Below, in pieces: positions 52,701 to 62,180 of a stretch of 64,000 bases of DNA. The stretch lies in the NCBI GenBank assembly GCA_022822185.1, contig JAJECE010000001.1, positions 1 through 64,000 on the forward strand, written 5' to 3'. Made by a program: the position numbers and the translations under genes. The first letter of the stretch is position 1, and each line of letters opens with the position of its first letter. This DNA is from Rhodothermales bacterium. GTDB taxonomy: Bacteria > Bacteroidota > Rhodothermia > Rhodothermales > Bin80. The notes beneath the pieces were generated by a model that was given only the letters and a program-made list of their open reading frames with translations, had not been told where the DNA came from and did no database searches.

Positions 52701-55352
52701 TTAATCTTCCTCTGCATCCCAGTCGGGATCCGCTTCGCCGTGAATAGCAAATAACTCCTGCTGGATATACACCGGGTTTGCCACGACATCAACCTCTGTG
52801 GTATAATTGTCCGGCGGGAAACTCATACTGATCGTCGGGATTCGGACGTTTTCGAGTGCAGATCCGGTCTCGCCGGTCATCACATGGATCATAAGCAGGG
52901 GACGTTTCCGTACTCTTCGATAGTGCCAGCCGCTCAAATTTTCCGGCTTATCACCTGTCTTTGTCTCCCTTTGCGCCTCATGAACCTGCTGCTTTGACAA
53001 GCCGAGTCCCTCATCGCCTCGACTGGTTACCCGATTGTTACGGAGGCACCATCGGTCATTTTTGATTTCGTTTCCGGAAGCTCGCTGCTGGGCTCCCAGA
53101 TGCAGCCGTTTCGTCTTATCCTCCCGGCTCTCAATAGAAACCAGAACCACATCACACGTGTGGTACAGATCGGATTTAGCCCTCAGATATTCAATGATCC
53201 CCTCTTTTTTGTATTCAAGGGCCGTGTGTGTGGTGAATTGCACCAAAAACTTCTCCACCCGTTCCACAGGCACACGGCGCACAATCCATCCCTTGCTGGT
53301 TTCTTTTCCCGGCCGCTTTGCACGCTGAAGCGTTTCCGTTTCCCAGGTATCAGTTATAAGTTTTTCATTTCTGGAATTTATGGAGGGATCCAGGGGCAGG
53401 ATTGCAAATTCTCTGTGCTGCCCTCCGTAATTATGCCGCAGGTTGATTTTTTCCCCGCGTTGCATTTTTCCTGGTGATGTGACAAGAAGCTGATCAGGAT
53501 GTGACCTTACGTACAGTCCGAAATCCGTGGGAGTTTTATCAAGCAGTCTCATTTCCCGAATCTGGGCAACCAGTTCGGATGAGGCATTGGTGATGTATGA
53601 ATACCACGAAATTGCATCTCTGGACAGGTGAATCCGGCAAAGATCCTCGTAGCCGATGCGGTAGCCAAACCATCGCCCCATCTGCATAAGCGTATCGTAC
53701 ATGCGTGTACTTCGATAGATATAGCTTACGCACAATCCCTGCAAAGTCAGCCCGCGCGAAAGGCTGAGCCCTCCAATGGCAATTGCAGTCAGCCCCCTGC
53801 CATCGGATTCGTATTTCCTGTAGTCCAGCTTTTGGTCAGATTTACTGTTGATCAAAAACAGATGAGTGCTGATGATTGCGTCGTGAAGTCCGGTTTTGAT
53901 TTTCTTCCAGGAGATGTCACAGTGAGGGTAGGTCTCTTCGTATACTTCTTTTAAGGTTTTCATGTAGGCATTGCGGGAGGCAATCAGATCCGGCATTGCA
54001 TAATTCGCCAAGATTGCAGACTTGAGCTTTTGCAGGTAGAGACTGACCAGATCACGAACGATTTTCTGAACGTTCACGAATCGTGACACATTGATCATCA
54101 TCGAACAGTGGTGTGCTTCATGTCCCCGCAGATCCCGAATGGTTCTTGCAATGATGAATTCACTGACAGCCTTGCATAAACTGGTTGGCAGTTCAAATAT
54201 TTCGTGATCTTTTTTATGGGCCAGAGGCAGTATATCCTCGCAGTCAGTGATAGGGACGGTGAACCCGTTGTAAGAATCTTCCTTAGAGAATACCCTGTCC
54301 GGTCCGAAGTAACTGCTTGGCGGGTCAAGGCAGTAGATGAAGTCACGCGGGAATAAATCATCCTTGTCCTCCGGTGTGATGAAGATGTTGGCGAATGGCG
54401 TGGCAGTGTATCCTACGAAGCTGGATTTTGCAAAAAGCTTCAGAATTTTCCGGATCAGCTGATTGGTTCTGGTAGGGTCATGGTCGGGGTTATTTGTATT
54501 AATTGAGGCATGGTCAGCCTCATCGTCAATCAGCAGCATCGGGGCCGATTCAATTTGATCTGCTCCGTGAGCATTCATGTCCTTTAACCACCCGTAAAGG
54601 GAACGCAGAACGCTCACGTTTTTCTTGATGACCAGAATAATCGGTGTACTGAAGTCGGTCAGTTTATATATACTTTGTCGGGCGATCTGCTTATTGAAAT
54701 CATCACTGATGGTTGTGAGTGTCATCGGGTGAGGAAAATTCGGGATGATCTGTCCTACACCAATCGGGTTTTTTGTTTCCGAATGCCGACCCACAAATCC
54801 TTCTTCAATGCGCCTCTGGGTCTGGCTTCGGAGGGCATTCTGGATCCCCGCGATGACGATGATGAATTTGTATCCTGCGTCTGCGGCCCGTGCTATCAGG
54901 GCGAGGTAGTTGGCTGTTTTCCCGGATTGCACACTGCCGATAACGAGACCGCGTCTGTCCCAGGTTCCATCAGAAGCTGGATCCTTCAACAGCCCAAGTA
55001 TTATTTTGCTTACATCACGAAGTGACTGCTGCATCCTGTCGGACCATCCGTAGGATGCCAGATAACGGAAGTACCCACTTGTATAGATCCAGTTGCTGTC
55101 GGTCAGTCTGTCAGCCCAGTCAGTATTATGTTGAGAATCCGGCTGAATCAGGGAGACTCCGGATTCCATTGTAGTGGTGATTGAAATCTCAGCTCTCTTA
55201 ATCAGAGGATCCAGATTTCCGTCAAAATCCATCACTTCGGCAAGTTGGTCTGCTTTTTGCCTGACTTCACTGGTTGACAGGCCCGACAAGTGCTGCATGG
55301 AGAGAATCAGCGAGTTCACGATATAATTTTCGATTTCCAGCCGGTTTGCCAT
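52701..55352 (-). CDS. Z1 domain ATPase/putative endonuclease
   Basis: The protein has 883 residues from ATG 55352. A P-loop GSVQSGKT (about 139-146) and Walker B LLIDDEADHASIN (DDEAD about 276-280) are followed by YTATPFANIF, the helicase-like motif III. Later come GGLSLSRGLTLQGL and MGRWFGYRIGYEDLCRI, both typical of Z1 proteins (PF10593), a superfamily 2-like fold found with MORC-type ATPases and restriction genes. The start overlaps the MORC stop as TAATG, so translation is coupled. It probably translocates on or unwinds DNA for the nuclease partner. Confidence 0.9.
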   Translation of the reverse strand: MANRLEIENYIVNSLILSMQHLSGLSTSEVRQKADQLAEVMDFDGNLDPLIKRAEISITTTMESGVSLIQPDSQHNTDWADRLTDSNWIYTSGYFRYLASYGWSDRMQQSLRDVSKIILGLLKDPASDGTWDRRGLVIGSVQSGKTANYLALIARAADAGYKFIIVIAGIQNALRSQTQRRIEEGFVGRHSETKNPIGVGQIIPNFPHPMTLTTISDDFNKQIARQSIYKLTDFSTPIILVIKKNVSVLRSLYGWLKDMNAHGADQIESAPMLLIDDEADHASINTNNPDHDPTRTNQLIRKILKLFAKSSFVGYTATPFANIFITPEDKDDLFPRDFIYCLDPPSSYFGPDRVFSKEDSYNGFTVPITDCEDILPLAHKKDHEIFELPTSLCKAVSEFIIARTIRDLRGHEAHHCSMMINVSRFVNVQKIVRDLVSLYLQKLKSAILANYAMPDLIASRNAYMKTLKEVYEETYPHCDISWKKIKTGLHDAIISTHLFLINSKSDQKLDYRKYESDGRGLTAIAIGGLSLSRGLTLQGLCVSYIYRSTRMYDTLMQMGRWFGYRIGYEDLCRIHLSRDAISWYSYITNASSELVAQIREMRLLDKTPTDFGLYVRSHPDQLLVTSPGKMQRGEKINLRHNYGGQHREFAILPLDPSINSRNEKLITDTWETETLQRAKRPGKETSKGWIVRRVPVERVEKFLVQFTTHTALEYKKEGIIEYLRAKSDLYHTCDVVLVSIESREDKTKRLHLGAQQRASGNEIKNDRWCLRNNRVTSRGDEGLGLSKQQVHEAQRETKTGDKPENLSGWHYRRVRKRPLLMIHVMTGETGSALENVRIPTISMSFPPDNYTTEVDVVANPVYIQQELFAIHGEADPDWDAEED

Positions 55353-56830
55353 TACGATTGCCACTGTTCGATGTAAGCGTCAACAATATCCCGGTGTTGA
55401 TCAAAGAGGTGGGTCGCCTCCACTAATTCACGAAATGCGCCCATATCGTACTGCAAGTCTTCCGGAAGGCTGTTATGGAGCTGTTCAAGGCGCTTGGTGA
55501 TGGACTCATTTATCTGATTTGAAGAGTATAGTTTCTGCGGATTGTCATTCCAGTCCATGCAGATGCTGTCCACCGGAAGATCATCCCCGACCGAGTTAAT
55601 AAGCAAGTTCAATTTAGACTGACCGATCTGGTCAAGTTTCTTTGCCAAATTTTGAATCAGCGGGTGCCTGCTGTTCAGTATATATCGGATGCCTGTGTGA
55701 TTTGCAATCCGTTCCCATAAGGAATAAGGATCATCCGGGATAAGCCGCTGTCCGCGTTCCCGGTAGACCCTCTTGCTGGGTGTGATAATCCTGTCCAGAA
55801 TCTGACGCAGGCGGGTGCGGACGGCCGGAGGAGGCTGGACGCGTGATTTTTTGATGTCAATTGTCCACCAGTCATCAAGTGAACTCGGGAAATCAATCTG
55901 GACCCGTGCCAGTTGTGCGGCTTTCTGTTTAGCAATCAGACGGAACCAGCCTCCCCATGCAACCAGACGGCAGTTCCTGTATACGTAGACTCCCTGATTC
56001 TCAAAAAAACTGCTTTGGTCTTTGTATAGATTAAATTTCTGTGCAGAAAGCTTGCTGTGGTGCGGCAGGATATATCCCTGAAGCAGAATTTCCTGAGACT
56101 TGATGCGGATGCGTTCGGGCGGTTGGTGCTGAGTCGCCGAATGATCCCGGCAAAACGGATCAAAGGGATCGACTCCGTGGCCGTTTACACAGATGTGTAA
56201 TGGACTGGACCATGGGACACTTCCCTCCATGAACCGGTGAAATACCAGCGCAATATGCTGTTGCACCTCAACCAGCTGTTTGTTGACCAACTCCTGCCGC
56301 TCCGGCCCTTCACAGTCCCCGAAAAGCCGATCCAGATTACGCCAGAGCACCATGGTTCCGCGCTCTGGCAGTAATTCAAAACAGGGAAGTCTGTGGATTT
56401 CCGCCTCACTCAGAAGAGAGATGATCCAGTCGTCCCGGTTGTCCACAACATCAAGATCCCATTCGGCTGCATTAAGCTCTTCTCCCCTTCGACTCACAAC
56501 GGTAAGGCGTTTACACTGGGAGAAGGAGGCCGTTTTCAGTCCCAGTCCGAACTTTCCGAGATCGTGAGGCGTTCGCTTCCGGTTTCGACCGGTCCCGCCG
56601 TGCTTCATGGCATGGATGAGTTCATCTGCTCCCATTCCATGGCCGTCATCAATAATGGCCATAACGGGCTCCTCCGTATCGGTGATGCAGTAAATGTCTA
56701 TTTTCCCTGCATTGGCTGAAATGCTGTTATCAATCAGGTCTGCGACAGCAGTCTCCAGTGAATATCCAATATCACGCATTGAAGCGGACAGAGATGCTGC
56801 ACTTGGCGGGAGGCGCATTTCATGCGGCAT
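55352..56830 (-). CDS. MORC/MutL-like GHKL ATPase
   Basis: The protein has 492 residues from ATG 56830. An N-terminal GHKL domain has N-box AVADLIDNSISANA (Glu27 to Asn35 region), G1 AIIDDGHGMG and G2 DLGKFGLGLKTASFSQ, the layout of MORC and MutL proteins that clamp DNA by ATP-driven dimerisation. The middle carries a S5-like domain (IDFPSSLDDWWTIDIKKS). The C-terminus is helical and unrecognised. It overlaps vsr by 11 bases and Z1 by 1 base (TAATG). In this operon it is the likely DNA-sensing clamp that recruits Z1 and the nuclease. Confidence 0.9.
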   Translation of the reverse strand: MPHEMRLPPSAASLSASMRDIGYSLETAVADLIDNSISANAGKIDIYCITDTEEPVMAIIDDGHGMGADELIHAMKHGGTGRNRKRTPHDLGKFGLGLKTASFSQCKRLTVVSRRGEELNAAEWDLDVVDNRDDWIISLLSEAEIHRLPCFELLPERGTMVLWRNLDRLFGDCEGPERQELVNKQLVEVQQHIALVFHRFMEGSVPWSSPLHICVNGHGVDPFDPFCRDHSATQHQPPERIRIKSQEILLQGYILPHHSKLSAQKFNLYKDQSSFFENQGVYVYRNCRLVAWGGWFRLIAKQKAAQLARVQIDFPSSLDDWWTIDIKKSRVQPPPAVRTRLRQILDRIITPSKRVYRERGQRLIPDDPYSLWERIANHTGIRYILNSRHPLIQNLAKKLDQIGQSKLNLLINSVGDDLPVDSICMDWNDNPQKLYSSNQINESITKRLEQLHNSLPEDLQYDMGAFRELVEATHLFDQHRDIVDAYIEQWQS

Positions 56831-57248
56831 ATTCAACCTCCCCGAGATGGCGTGCTATTTGCTGTGCTGCCTGACTCGCATCTGAGTTGATTTCGCATTC
56901 CCAGACGATGAGGACCTGCCAGCCCAGATTATTGAGTGCTTTCACATTCTGTTGATCCCGGTCAAGTGTTCTGCGAAATTTTTCAAGCCAAAAAGACTGA
57001 TTGGATTTCGGGGTGGATGTGTGTTTACATCCATCGTGACGATGCCAGAAGCAGCCGTGTACGAAGACAGCGGTGCGATACTTCGCAAGCACGATATCCG
57101 GTTTGCCAGGCAGTTTCGTGTCATGAATACGAAACCGAAATCCCAGCCGGTGAAGGCATGAGCGGAGTTTGAGTTCGGGAGTGGTGTTCTGTCCTTTGAT
57201 TCTGGACATATTCCAGCTGCGCCGTTCTTTTGAGAGATGATCTGCCAT
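56820..57248 (-). CDS. vsr: Vsr very-short-patch mismatch endonuclease
   Basis: The protein has 142 residues, the usual Vsr length. The fold is clear: RSWNMSRIKGQNTTPE at the N-terminus, catalytic Asp51 in GKPDIVLAKYRTAVFV and the zinc/active-site segment HGCFWHRHDGCKH. Vsr nicks next to T:G mismatches that arise when 5-methylcytosine deaminates. It matches the neighbouring cytosine methylase, whose stop overlaps this start as TAATG. Here it may simply protect the methylated genome, or double as a nuclease of the defence operon. Confidence 0.93.
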   Translation of the reverse strand: MADHLSKERRSWNMSRIKGQNTTPELKLRSCLHRLGFRFRIHDTKLPGKPDIVLAKYRTAVFVHGCFWHRHDGCKHTSTPKSNQSFWLEKFRRTLDRDQQNVKALNNLGWQVLIVWECEINSDASQAAQQIARHLGEVEYAA

Positions 57249-58792
57249 TATAATTTCGGTTTAGCGGCATCCAGTGCGTCAGCAACAACATCTCCGATCT
57301 GGCGGGCAAGATATGGGGGCACCGCGTTTCCGATTTGACGATACTGTTGAGTCCGGGGGCCCTCAAATTTATAATTGTCCGGGAAGGTCTGCAGCCGTGC
57401 TGCCTCACGCACCGTTAAACTCCTGCACTGCTCCAGGTCGTAATGGATATAGAAATGACCGTCTTTCGCTATGTGTGCTGTGATCGTAGAGGCAGGGCGG
57501 TGAGGCAACTGTACTCTGAAGCGGTCTGTAAAATTTTTCTCAACTCCGCCATTTGTGACATCACGATGAGCCGGGAGCAAGGCGGATGGAAAGTCGCGCA
57601 GCCGCGGGCTCTTGCCCGTGACTTTCGCGAATGCGGTTGCATATGCATAGCGCCGGAGATCAGAGGGCATATGCGCCCGTGATTCATGTCCGGTCAATGT
57701 ACGCATGCGCGGATCGTACATGAATGCGACCGCATCGTCTGTATCTGCGGATTGCGCTGGATAAGAACTGTCCCGTCTTCGGAATAGGCCCGGTACGAAT
57801 TCAAATACAGAGGTCACTTCGTTACGAATCGTTTCTGTGCGGGCACAGTTTTCAAAATTCATCTTATCCAGGGAAGCAATTGCCTTTGTCCATGTTTCAA
57901 GAGTGTCTGGTCTCCCCGTAATTCCACTGCGAATTTTAGGCAACTGTCCAATCGTCTGCTCTACGGTTGGAGGTTCTCTGGTTGTCAGCTGAGGCAGTTC
58001 AATATCCAGATCGCTTCGGACTCCTACAATGAAGACCCGATGCCGGGTCTGGGGTACGCCGTGCAGTTCAGATTTTACAAGAAATTCGCCTGGCTGCGCC
58101 GGGCCGGGTAAAGTTTTGGGGCAGTAAAGCCCGTGGAGTTCATATCCCGGTGAACGGGCACTGAGTACACCAAGAGCACTGCCTGGATTTTTCAGATCTT
58201 CCAGGATCATCTGGAATATGGAATCTCCGTTGTATGTGGCGGAAAGCAGGCCTCTTACATTTTCCATTACGAAGATGGGGGGAGTGTGCTCGGCAATGAC
58301 TCTCAGATATTCTCTATAAAGGAAGTGGCGCTCATCATGTTTAAACTCAGGCATATTTTGCATACGTGATCTTCCCGCCAATGAGTATGCCTGACAGGGA
58401 GGGCCTCCAATCAGTACCCAAAGGGGGGCATTTGATAGCCGTTCAGCGATGATTTTGCGAACATCGGCATGGTTTTCCTGACTGAGTGTAAGGTGCAGTG
58501 CCGACTTTCGGGCGTGATGGGATGCGTCAGGATGGCAGGCGAAGAGTTCGGCAGACTCAATGGCTCCATCCAGATAATGGTAATAGGCATCAGGGGCTTC
58601 TCCAGGTGGAAAATGACGAAAAAAATGTCGCAGATACAATGTCTTATATGCCCAGGTATCCTTTTCAATGGATGCAGCCAGAAAAAATCGGGGGTTATTT
58701 TGCCGTCTGCTACCCGTGGCGGCGGCAAATCCTTCTCCCAGTCCTCCAGGCCCTGCGAAGAGATCAACGACAGGGTATGGCGGTATTTTCAT
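57248..58792 (-). CDS. dcm: DNA cytosine-5 methyltransferase of the MZA-like operon
   Basis: The protein has 514 residues from ATG 58792. Motif I is VVDLFAGPGGLGEGF, the catalytic PCQ lies in GGPPCQAYSLAGRSR, motif VI is VMENVRGLL, motif VIII RHRVFIVG and motif X RQIGNAVPPYLARQI. A long variable region before motif IX is the target-recognition part. It differs strongly from the first methylase at 26337-27434 in sequence and length, so the two should recognise different sites. As the first gene of the operon it marks host DNA for the downstream ATPases and nuclease. Confidence 0.93.
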   Translation of the reverse strand: MKIPPYPVVDLFAGPGGLGEGFAAATGSRRQNNPRFFLAASIEKDTWAYKTLYLRHFFRHFPPGEAPDAYYHYLDGAIESAELFACHPDASHHARKSALHLTLSQENHADVRKIIAERLSNAPLWVLIGGPPCQAYSLAGRSRMQNMPEFKHDERHFLYREYLRVIAEHTPPIFVMENVRGLLSATYNGDSIFQMILEDLKNPGSALGVLSARSPGYELHGLYCPKTLPGPAQPGEFLVKSELHGVPQTRHRVFIVGVRSDLDIELPQLTTREPPTVEQTIGQLPKIRSGITGRPDTLETWTKAIASLDKMNFENCARTETIRNEVTSVFEFVPGLFRRRDSSYPAQSADTDDAVAFMYDPRMRTLTGHESRAHMPSDLRRYAYATAFAKVTGKSPRLRDFPSALLPAHRDVTNGGVEKNFTDRFRVQLPHRPASTITAHIAKDGHFYIHYDLEQCRSLTVREAARLQTFPDNYKFEGPRTQQYRQIGNAVPPYLARQIGDVVADALDAAKPKL

Positions 58793-59108
58793 CACGATCA
58801 GCACAGAGACAGGGATTCCATAGGAACCGTATTATAGTGAATTCTGAGATATTGGCAGTCAATTCAGACACATTTTTGAGAATGATGCTTCAAAGTGCAG
58901 GAACAGAGAATCTGCCGCCATGGATTCAACGGTCCAAGGCCGGCAAATTGTCCAGAGTCATCCTCCCTGTAGACAATTGACCAGATCTCCGGTACTTCTA
59001 AGAATGCCTGTCCTTATGTTTCGTTAGAGTATTGTGCTAATGGATTACCAAGTTTTCATGGTGATGACATACTTTTGCAGATAATGGGCTGAAAATCCCT
59101 CACAGAAC
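58793..59108. other. Divergent intergenic region
   Basis: These 316 bases separate the divergent methylase (minus) and oxidoreductase (plus) genes. Short frames that run into the methylase gene on the plus strand are its antisense shadow. No clear operator or hairpin is seen; promoters for both genes must lie here. Confidence 0.45.
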
Positions 59109-60497
59109 ATGACCACTATTGAAAGTACCGAAACCCCCTTCAGGGTTGCAATCATCGGAGCCGGTCCGGCAGGATTCTATGCCGCAGGACACCTGCTGAA
59201 GCAAAAATCTCACGTCGTAACGGTAGACATATTTGACAAACTGCCCGTTCCCTACGGGCTCGTTCGAAGCGGTGTTGCCCCGGACCATCAGAAGATCAAG
59301 AATGTGACGCGTGTGTACGCAAAAACTGCTGTACAGGAAGGGTTTCGGTTTTTTGGAAATGTTGAGTATGGCAAAGATATTGGCATTGCAGAGTTGAGCA
59401 GTCATTATCATCAGGTCTACTTTTCCACAGGTGCACAGGTGGATCGCAGACTCAATATCCCTGGAGAAGATTTACAGCGCAGCTACTCGGCAACGGATTT
59501 TGTCGCCTGGTATAATGGTCACCCGGATTATACGGATCTGCAGTTTGATCTATCCAGACGATGTGTCGCAGTGGTAGGAGTCGGGAATGTGGCAGTGGAT
59601 GTCTGCCGAATCCTCTGCCGCACGGTGGATGAACTGAAAAAAACAGACATTGCGGATTATGCCCTGGAAGCATTGGCAGAAAGTCAGGTACGCGAAGTTT
59701 ATATGCTGGGCAGGCGAGGGCCTGCGCAGGCAGCCTTTACCCATCCAGAAGCCAAAGAACTCGGTGAACTGCCCGGTACGGATATTTTTATCCCCGAAAG
59801 GGAAGCAGAACTAGATCCAGGGTCCGAAGCATGGATGGCCGTCCATGGCAATCGGCTGACGGCGAAGAAAGTGGAACTCATTCAGGGACTTGCAAAAAAG
59901 ACGGGTGGACAGAAACCGCGTCGCCTGTCGTTGCGCTTTTTGGTTTCCCCTGAGGTGTTGCATGATGACGGGGCAGGTGGAATCGGCAGGGTAACCCTGC
60001 GCAGAAATACACTTGCAGCAGATGGAGATCGTTTACGCCCGGTGCCGACGGATACGACCGAGGAGCTGCCGGCAGAAGTTGTATTTCGATCTGTGGGATA
60101 TCGGGGCGTACCGCTTCCTGGACTTCCATTCAGGGATGACTGGGCAGTGATCCCGAGTGAACAGGGGAGAGTCACCGGTGACGGAATTTCCTGTGGTGTC
60201 TATGTAGGAGGATGGATCAAGCGGGGGCCTACCGGGGTGATCGGCACAAATAAGCCGGATGCGATGGAAACTGTTCGGTGCATGCTGGAAGATATGGAAG
60301 CCGGTCACTGTTTTGATCCTGATCATACAGATCCTGAATCGGTTGACCGTCTGTTGGAGGATCGGTGCGAAAATGTGTTTCGGTGGGAGGACTGGGCAGA
60401 ACTGGATCGTCTGGAAATCGCTGCCGGCGATGTTTTGGGTCGTCCCCGGGTGAAATTCACCTCAACGGAAAGTATGCTGAAGGCGCTTGGGCGTTGA
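59109..60497 (+). CDS. Adrenodoxin-reductase-type ferredoxin/NADP oxidoreductase
   Basis: The protein has 462 residues. The FAD-binding Rossmann motif is at the N-terminus (VAIIGAGPAGFYAAGHLL), followed by DKLPVPYGLVRSGVAPDHQKIKNV, the signature of the adrenodoxin reductase/FprA family. The NADP site is VAVVGVGNVAVDVCRIL and MLGRRGPAQAAFT. The C-terminal GWIKRGPTGVIGTNKPDA is also conserved. It transfers electrons between NADPH and ferredoxin-like partners. It is a housekeeping gene and marks the right end of the defence region. Confidence 0.93.
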   Translation: MTTIESTETPFRVAIIGAGPAGFYAAGHLLKQKSHVVTVDIFDKLPVPYGLVRSGVAPDHQKIKNVTRVYAKTAVQEGFRFFGNVEYGKDIGIAELSSHYHQVYFSTGAQVDRRLNIPGEDLQRSYSATDFVAWYNGHPDYTDLQFDLSRRCVAVVGVGNVAVDVCRILCRTVDELKKTDIADYALEALAESQVREVYMLGRRGPAQAAFTHPEAKELGELPGTDIFIPEREAELDPGSEAWMAVHGNRLTAKKVELIQGLAKKTGGQKPRRLSLRFLVSPEVLHDDGAGGIGRVTLRRNTLAADGDRLRPVPTDTTEELPAEVVFRSVGYRGVPLPGLPFRDDWAVIPSEQGRVTGDGISCGVYVGGWIKRGPTGVIGTNKPDAMETVRCMLEDMEAGHCFDPDHTDPESVDRLLEDRCENVFRWEDWAELDRLEIAAGDVLGRPRVKFTSTESMLKALGR

Positions 60498-60600
60498 TTG
60501 AGGGAGATGGTTCAGTTTGCCCCCAAATTTCCATACAATATGCACCGGTGCAACGCTCATAGAGGTTTTGGCCCGTCCGGATACGGCGTGTGTATTCAAC

Positions 60601-61752
60601 TCATTCCTGGATCATGTAAACGACAACCATGGGTGCCGCATCCCTTTCGTGGTGTATGCCGTAGGCGTAGCCGCCCTGGATCACTTCAAGTTCCACGGCA
60701 GCGGGCAGGACAGCACGGCTAACTGTATGAGATTCCCGGTTCAGGATCAGCCATTCGGCCTCCTCTGCATCTTCGGGAGTACTGAGTTTGATCCACACAC
60801 GACCCATTTCATCCACCACAAAGGTTTGAAATGCCGGCTTCGTCTCGTGCGGGTCATGGGATTCCACTAATTCCCGGTAGGCGGGAAATTCCGGGGTTGC
60901 TTCCGTCATTTCCGAATCCGTGATGGGCACGGGATCATGCTCGTAGCGGATGGTATCCCGCAGGGATCCATCCGCAGATACGGTCGCAATTTCAATTACG
61001 TCATTCCAACCGTAGTAGAGTACATCATCGTAGCCGATGGCCACGGCCGGTGAGCGTCCAAATGGAACAGGAAAAAAGTTGAATCCGCCGCCTTCCCGGG
61101 GGCCGAAGATCATTTCATTTTGGGACACCGTGGACAAAAGGTCGGTGCCGTAGGTCCCATCCGGGCTGACTTTGATCAGTTCATAGCGAAGATCCATGTT
61201 CGGGGTCATGGAACCGTCTTCAGATTCCAGAAAAGGAGGTAAATTCTTCGCCATGATCCAGCCATGATCCACGGCACCGACCAGGGCATTGAACTGTTTC
61301 TCCCCGTCATCCTTCACCTCAATGCTGCGCACATAGACGAAGTCCGCCGGATCATAGACCATGATCTGATTTTTCGAGAATTCCCACAGATATACAGAGT
61401 CTGCGGCTCCAAGGGCTGCACCTCCCAGATATTGGTACTCTCCCGGTCCTTCGCCATATCCCCCGACTAGGCGCTGGTAGGTACCGTCTGCCCCGAATAG
61501 GCTCACCAATAAGGGCCGCCTTTCTGCTACGATAATCTCGCCGCGCTGATTGACGATGATTTTATTGATTGGCCCGAAGATGATCGTGTCCCCGACAGAC
61601 TCATCACCAATCCGAAAGATTTCTTCCAATGCAATCCAACCGGTTTTTTCTTGCTCTGCGGGGTCCATATTGCGCCCGCACCCGGCAACGAGGAGAATGC
61701 AGATAAGGAGTAATGGAGCGGGGAGATCGTCCTTCCGAGTTTTGGAGTTCAT
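60601..61752 (-). CDS. Six-bladed beta-propeller lipoprotein
   Basis: The protein has 383 residues from ATG 61752. The signal ends at a lipobox (LVAGC, Cys25). The body has propeller strands and the turn VGGYGEGPGEYQYLGG, with later blades IMVYDPADFVYVRSIEV, DDVLYYGWNDVIEIATV and FVVDEMGRVWIKL. It looks complete, unlike the related copy at 115-894. No small partner gene precedes it within 150 bases. The role is unknown; such proteins may bind glycans or small ligands at the cell surface. It converges on the oxidoreductase gene. An open frame upstream to 61827 lacks a reason to be used. Confidence 0.82.
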   Translation of the reverse strand: MNSKTRKDDLPAPLLLICILLVAGCGRNMDPAEQEKTGWIALEEIFRIGDESVGDTIIFGPINKIIVNQRGEIIVAERRPLLVSLFGADGTYQRLVGGYGEGPGEYQYLGGAALGAADSVYLWEFSKNQIMVYDPADFVYVRSIEVKDDGEKQFNALVGAVDHGWIMAKNLPPFLESEDGSMTPNMDLRYELIKVSPDGTYGTDLLSTVSQNEMIFGPREGGGFNFFPVPFGRSPAVAIGYDDVLYYGWNDVIEIATVSADGSLRDTIRYEHDPVPITDSEMTEATPEFPAYRELVESHDPHETKPAFQTFVVDEMGRVWIKLSTPEDAEEAEWLILNRESHTVSRAVLPAAVELEVIQGGYAYGIHHERDAAPMVVVYMIQE

Positions 61753-61977
61753 GGTATGTATAGCGTTTTCTGGCGATAAATTGACGGCTGATGAACGACA
61801 ATATAACACACATGCTGCCCGTCGCATGTGAAATAGAATGAAAGAACGCCCTCTTCAGAGTCAATGGCCGCCCCGTGGTGGTCCCATGAATTTGCGGTTT
61901 TCCTGGAGACGCAAAGCCACCAATCAACCTTGATTGAGCCAATTAATTAAATTTGCGTTATATTAAGACTAGTGTCG
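61753..61977. promoter_or_regulatory. Intergenic region with small dyad and possible promoter
   Basis: A perfect short dyad CAATCAA-CC-TTGATTG lies at 61921-61936. TTGAGC (61934-61939) and TATATT (61959-61964) are 19 bases apart and could form a plus-strand promoter for the structured element that starts at 61978. No gene is visible. Confidence 0.35.
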
Positions 61978-62180
61978 TGATTTATGGAGAAGCGACTGGC
62001 ACGATTGGTGCTCCCATAACGTCCATTGCGTTAGCCGGTTCGTTGGACTGGTGAACACGCGTTGTCTAGTAGTTGACTTCGGGAAAACCCGAAGTCATGC
62101 GTTACCGCCCCTCGGGGTCAAACACGCGAATATAGACTAGACTGTCGTCATGACTGCCAGGATCGCTTCTCCATGGATCA
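61978..62180 (+). ncRNA. Candidate structured RNA of about 200 nt
   Basis: The ends pair over a long stem: TGAT (61978-61981) with ATCA (62177-62180), ATGGAGAAGCGA (61984-61995) with 62163-62174, and CTGGCA (61996-62001) with TGCCAG (62155-62160), separated only by a TT/GG internal loop and a GA bulge. Inside are GTCCA/TGGAC (62021-62025 with 62044-62048), GTCTAGT/ACTAGAC (62064-62070 with 62136-62142), a 9-bp hairpin GACTTCGGG-AAAA-CCCGAAGTC (62075-62096) and CCCC/GGGG at 62108-62117. This branched rod looks like a folded RNA. The transcribed strand is not certain; plus is suggested by promoter-like boxes at 61934-61964. A miniature inverted-repeat element is the alternative. Confidence 0.45.

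Noticed and set aside
58469-58980. Plus-strand frames over the 5' end of the second methylase gene
   Set aside because: They are antisense to a strongly supported gene and show no protein-like features.
61978-62180. Retron msr-msd RNA
   Set aside because: Paired ends fit loosely, but no reverse transcriptase is encoded nearby.
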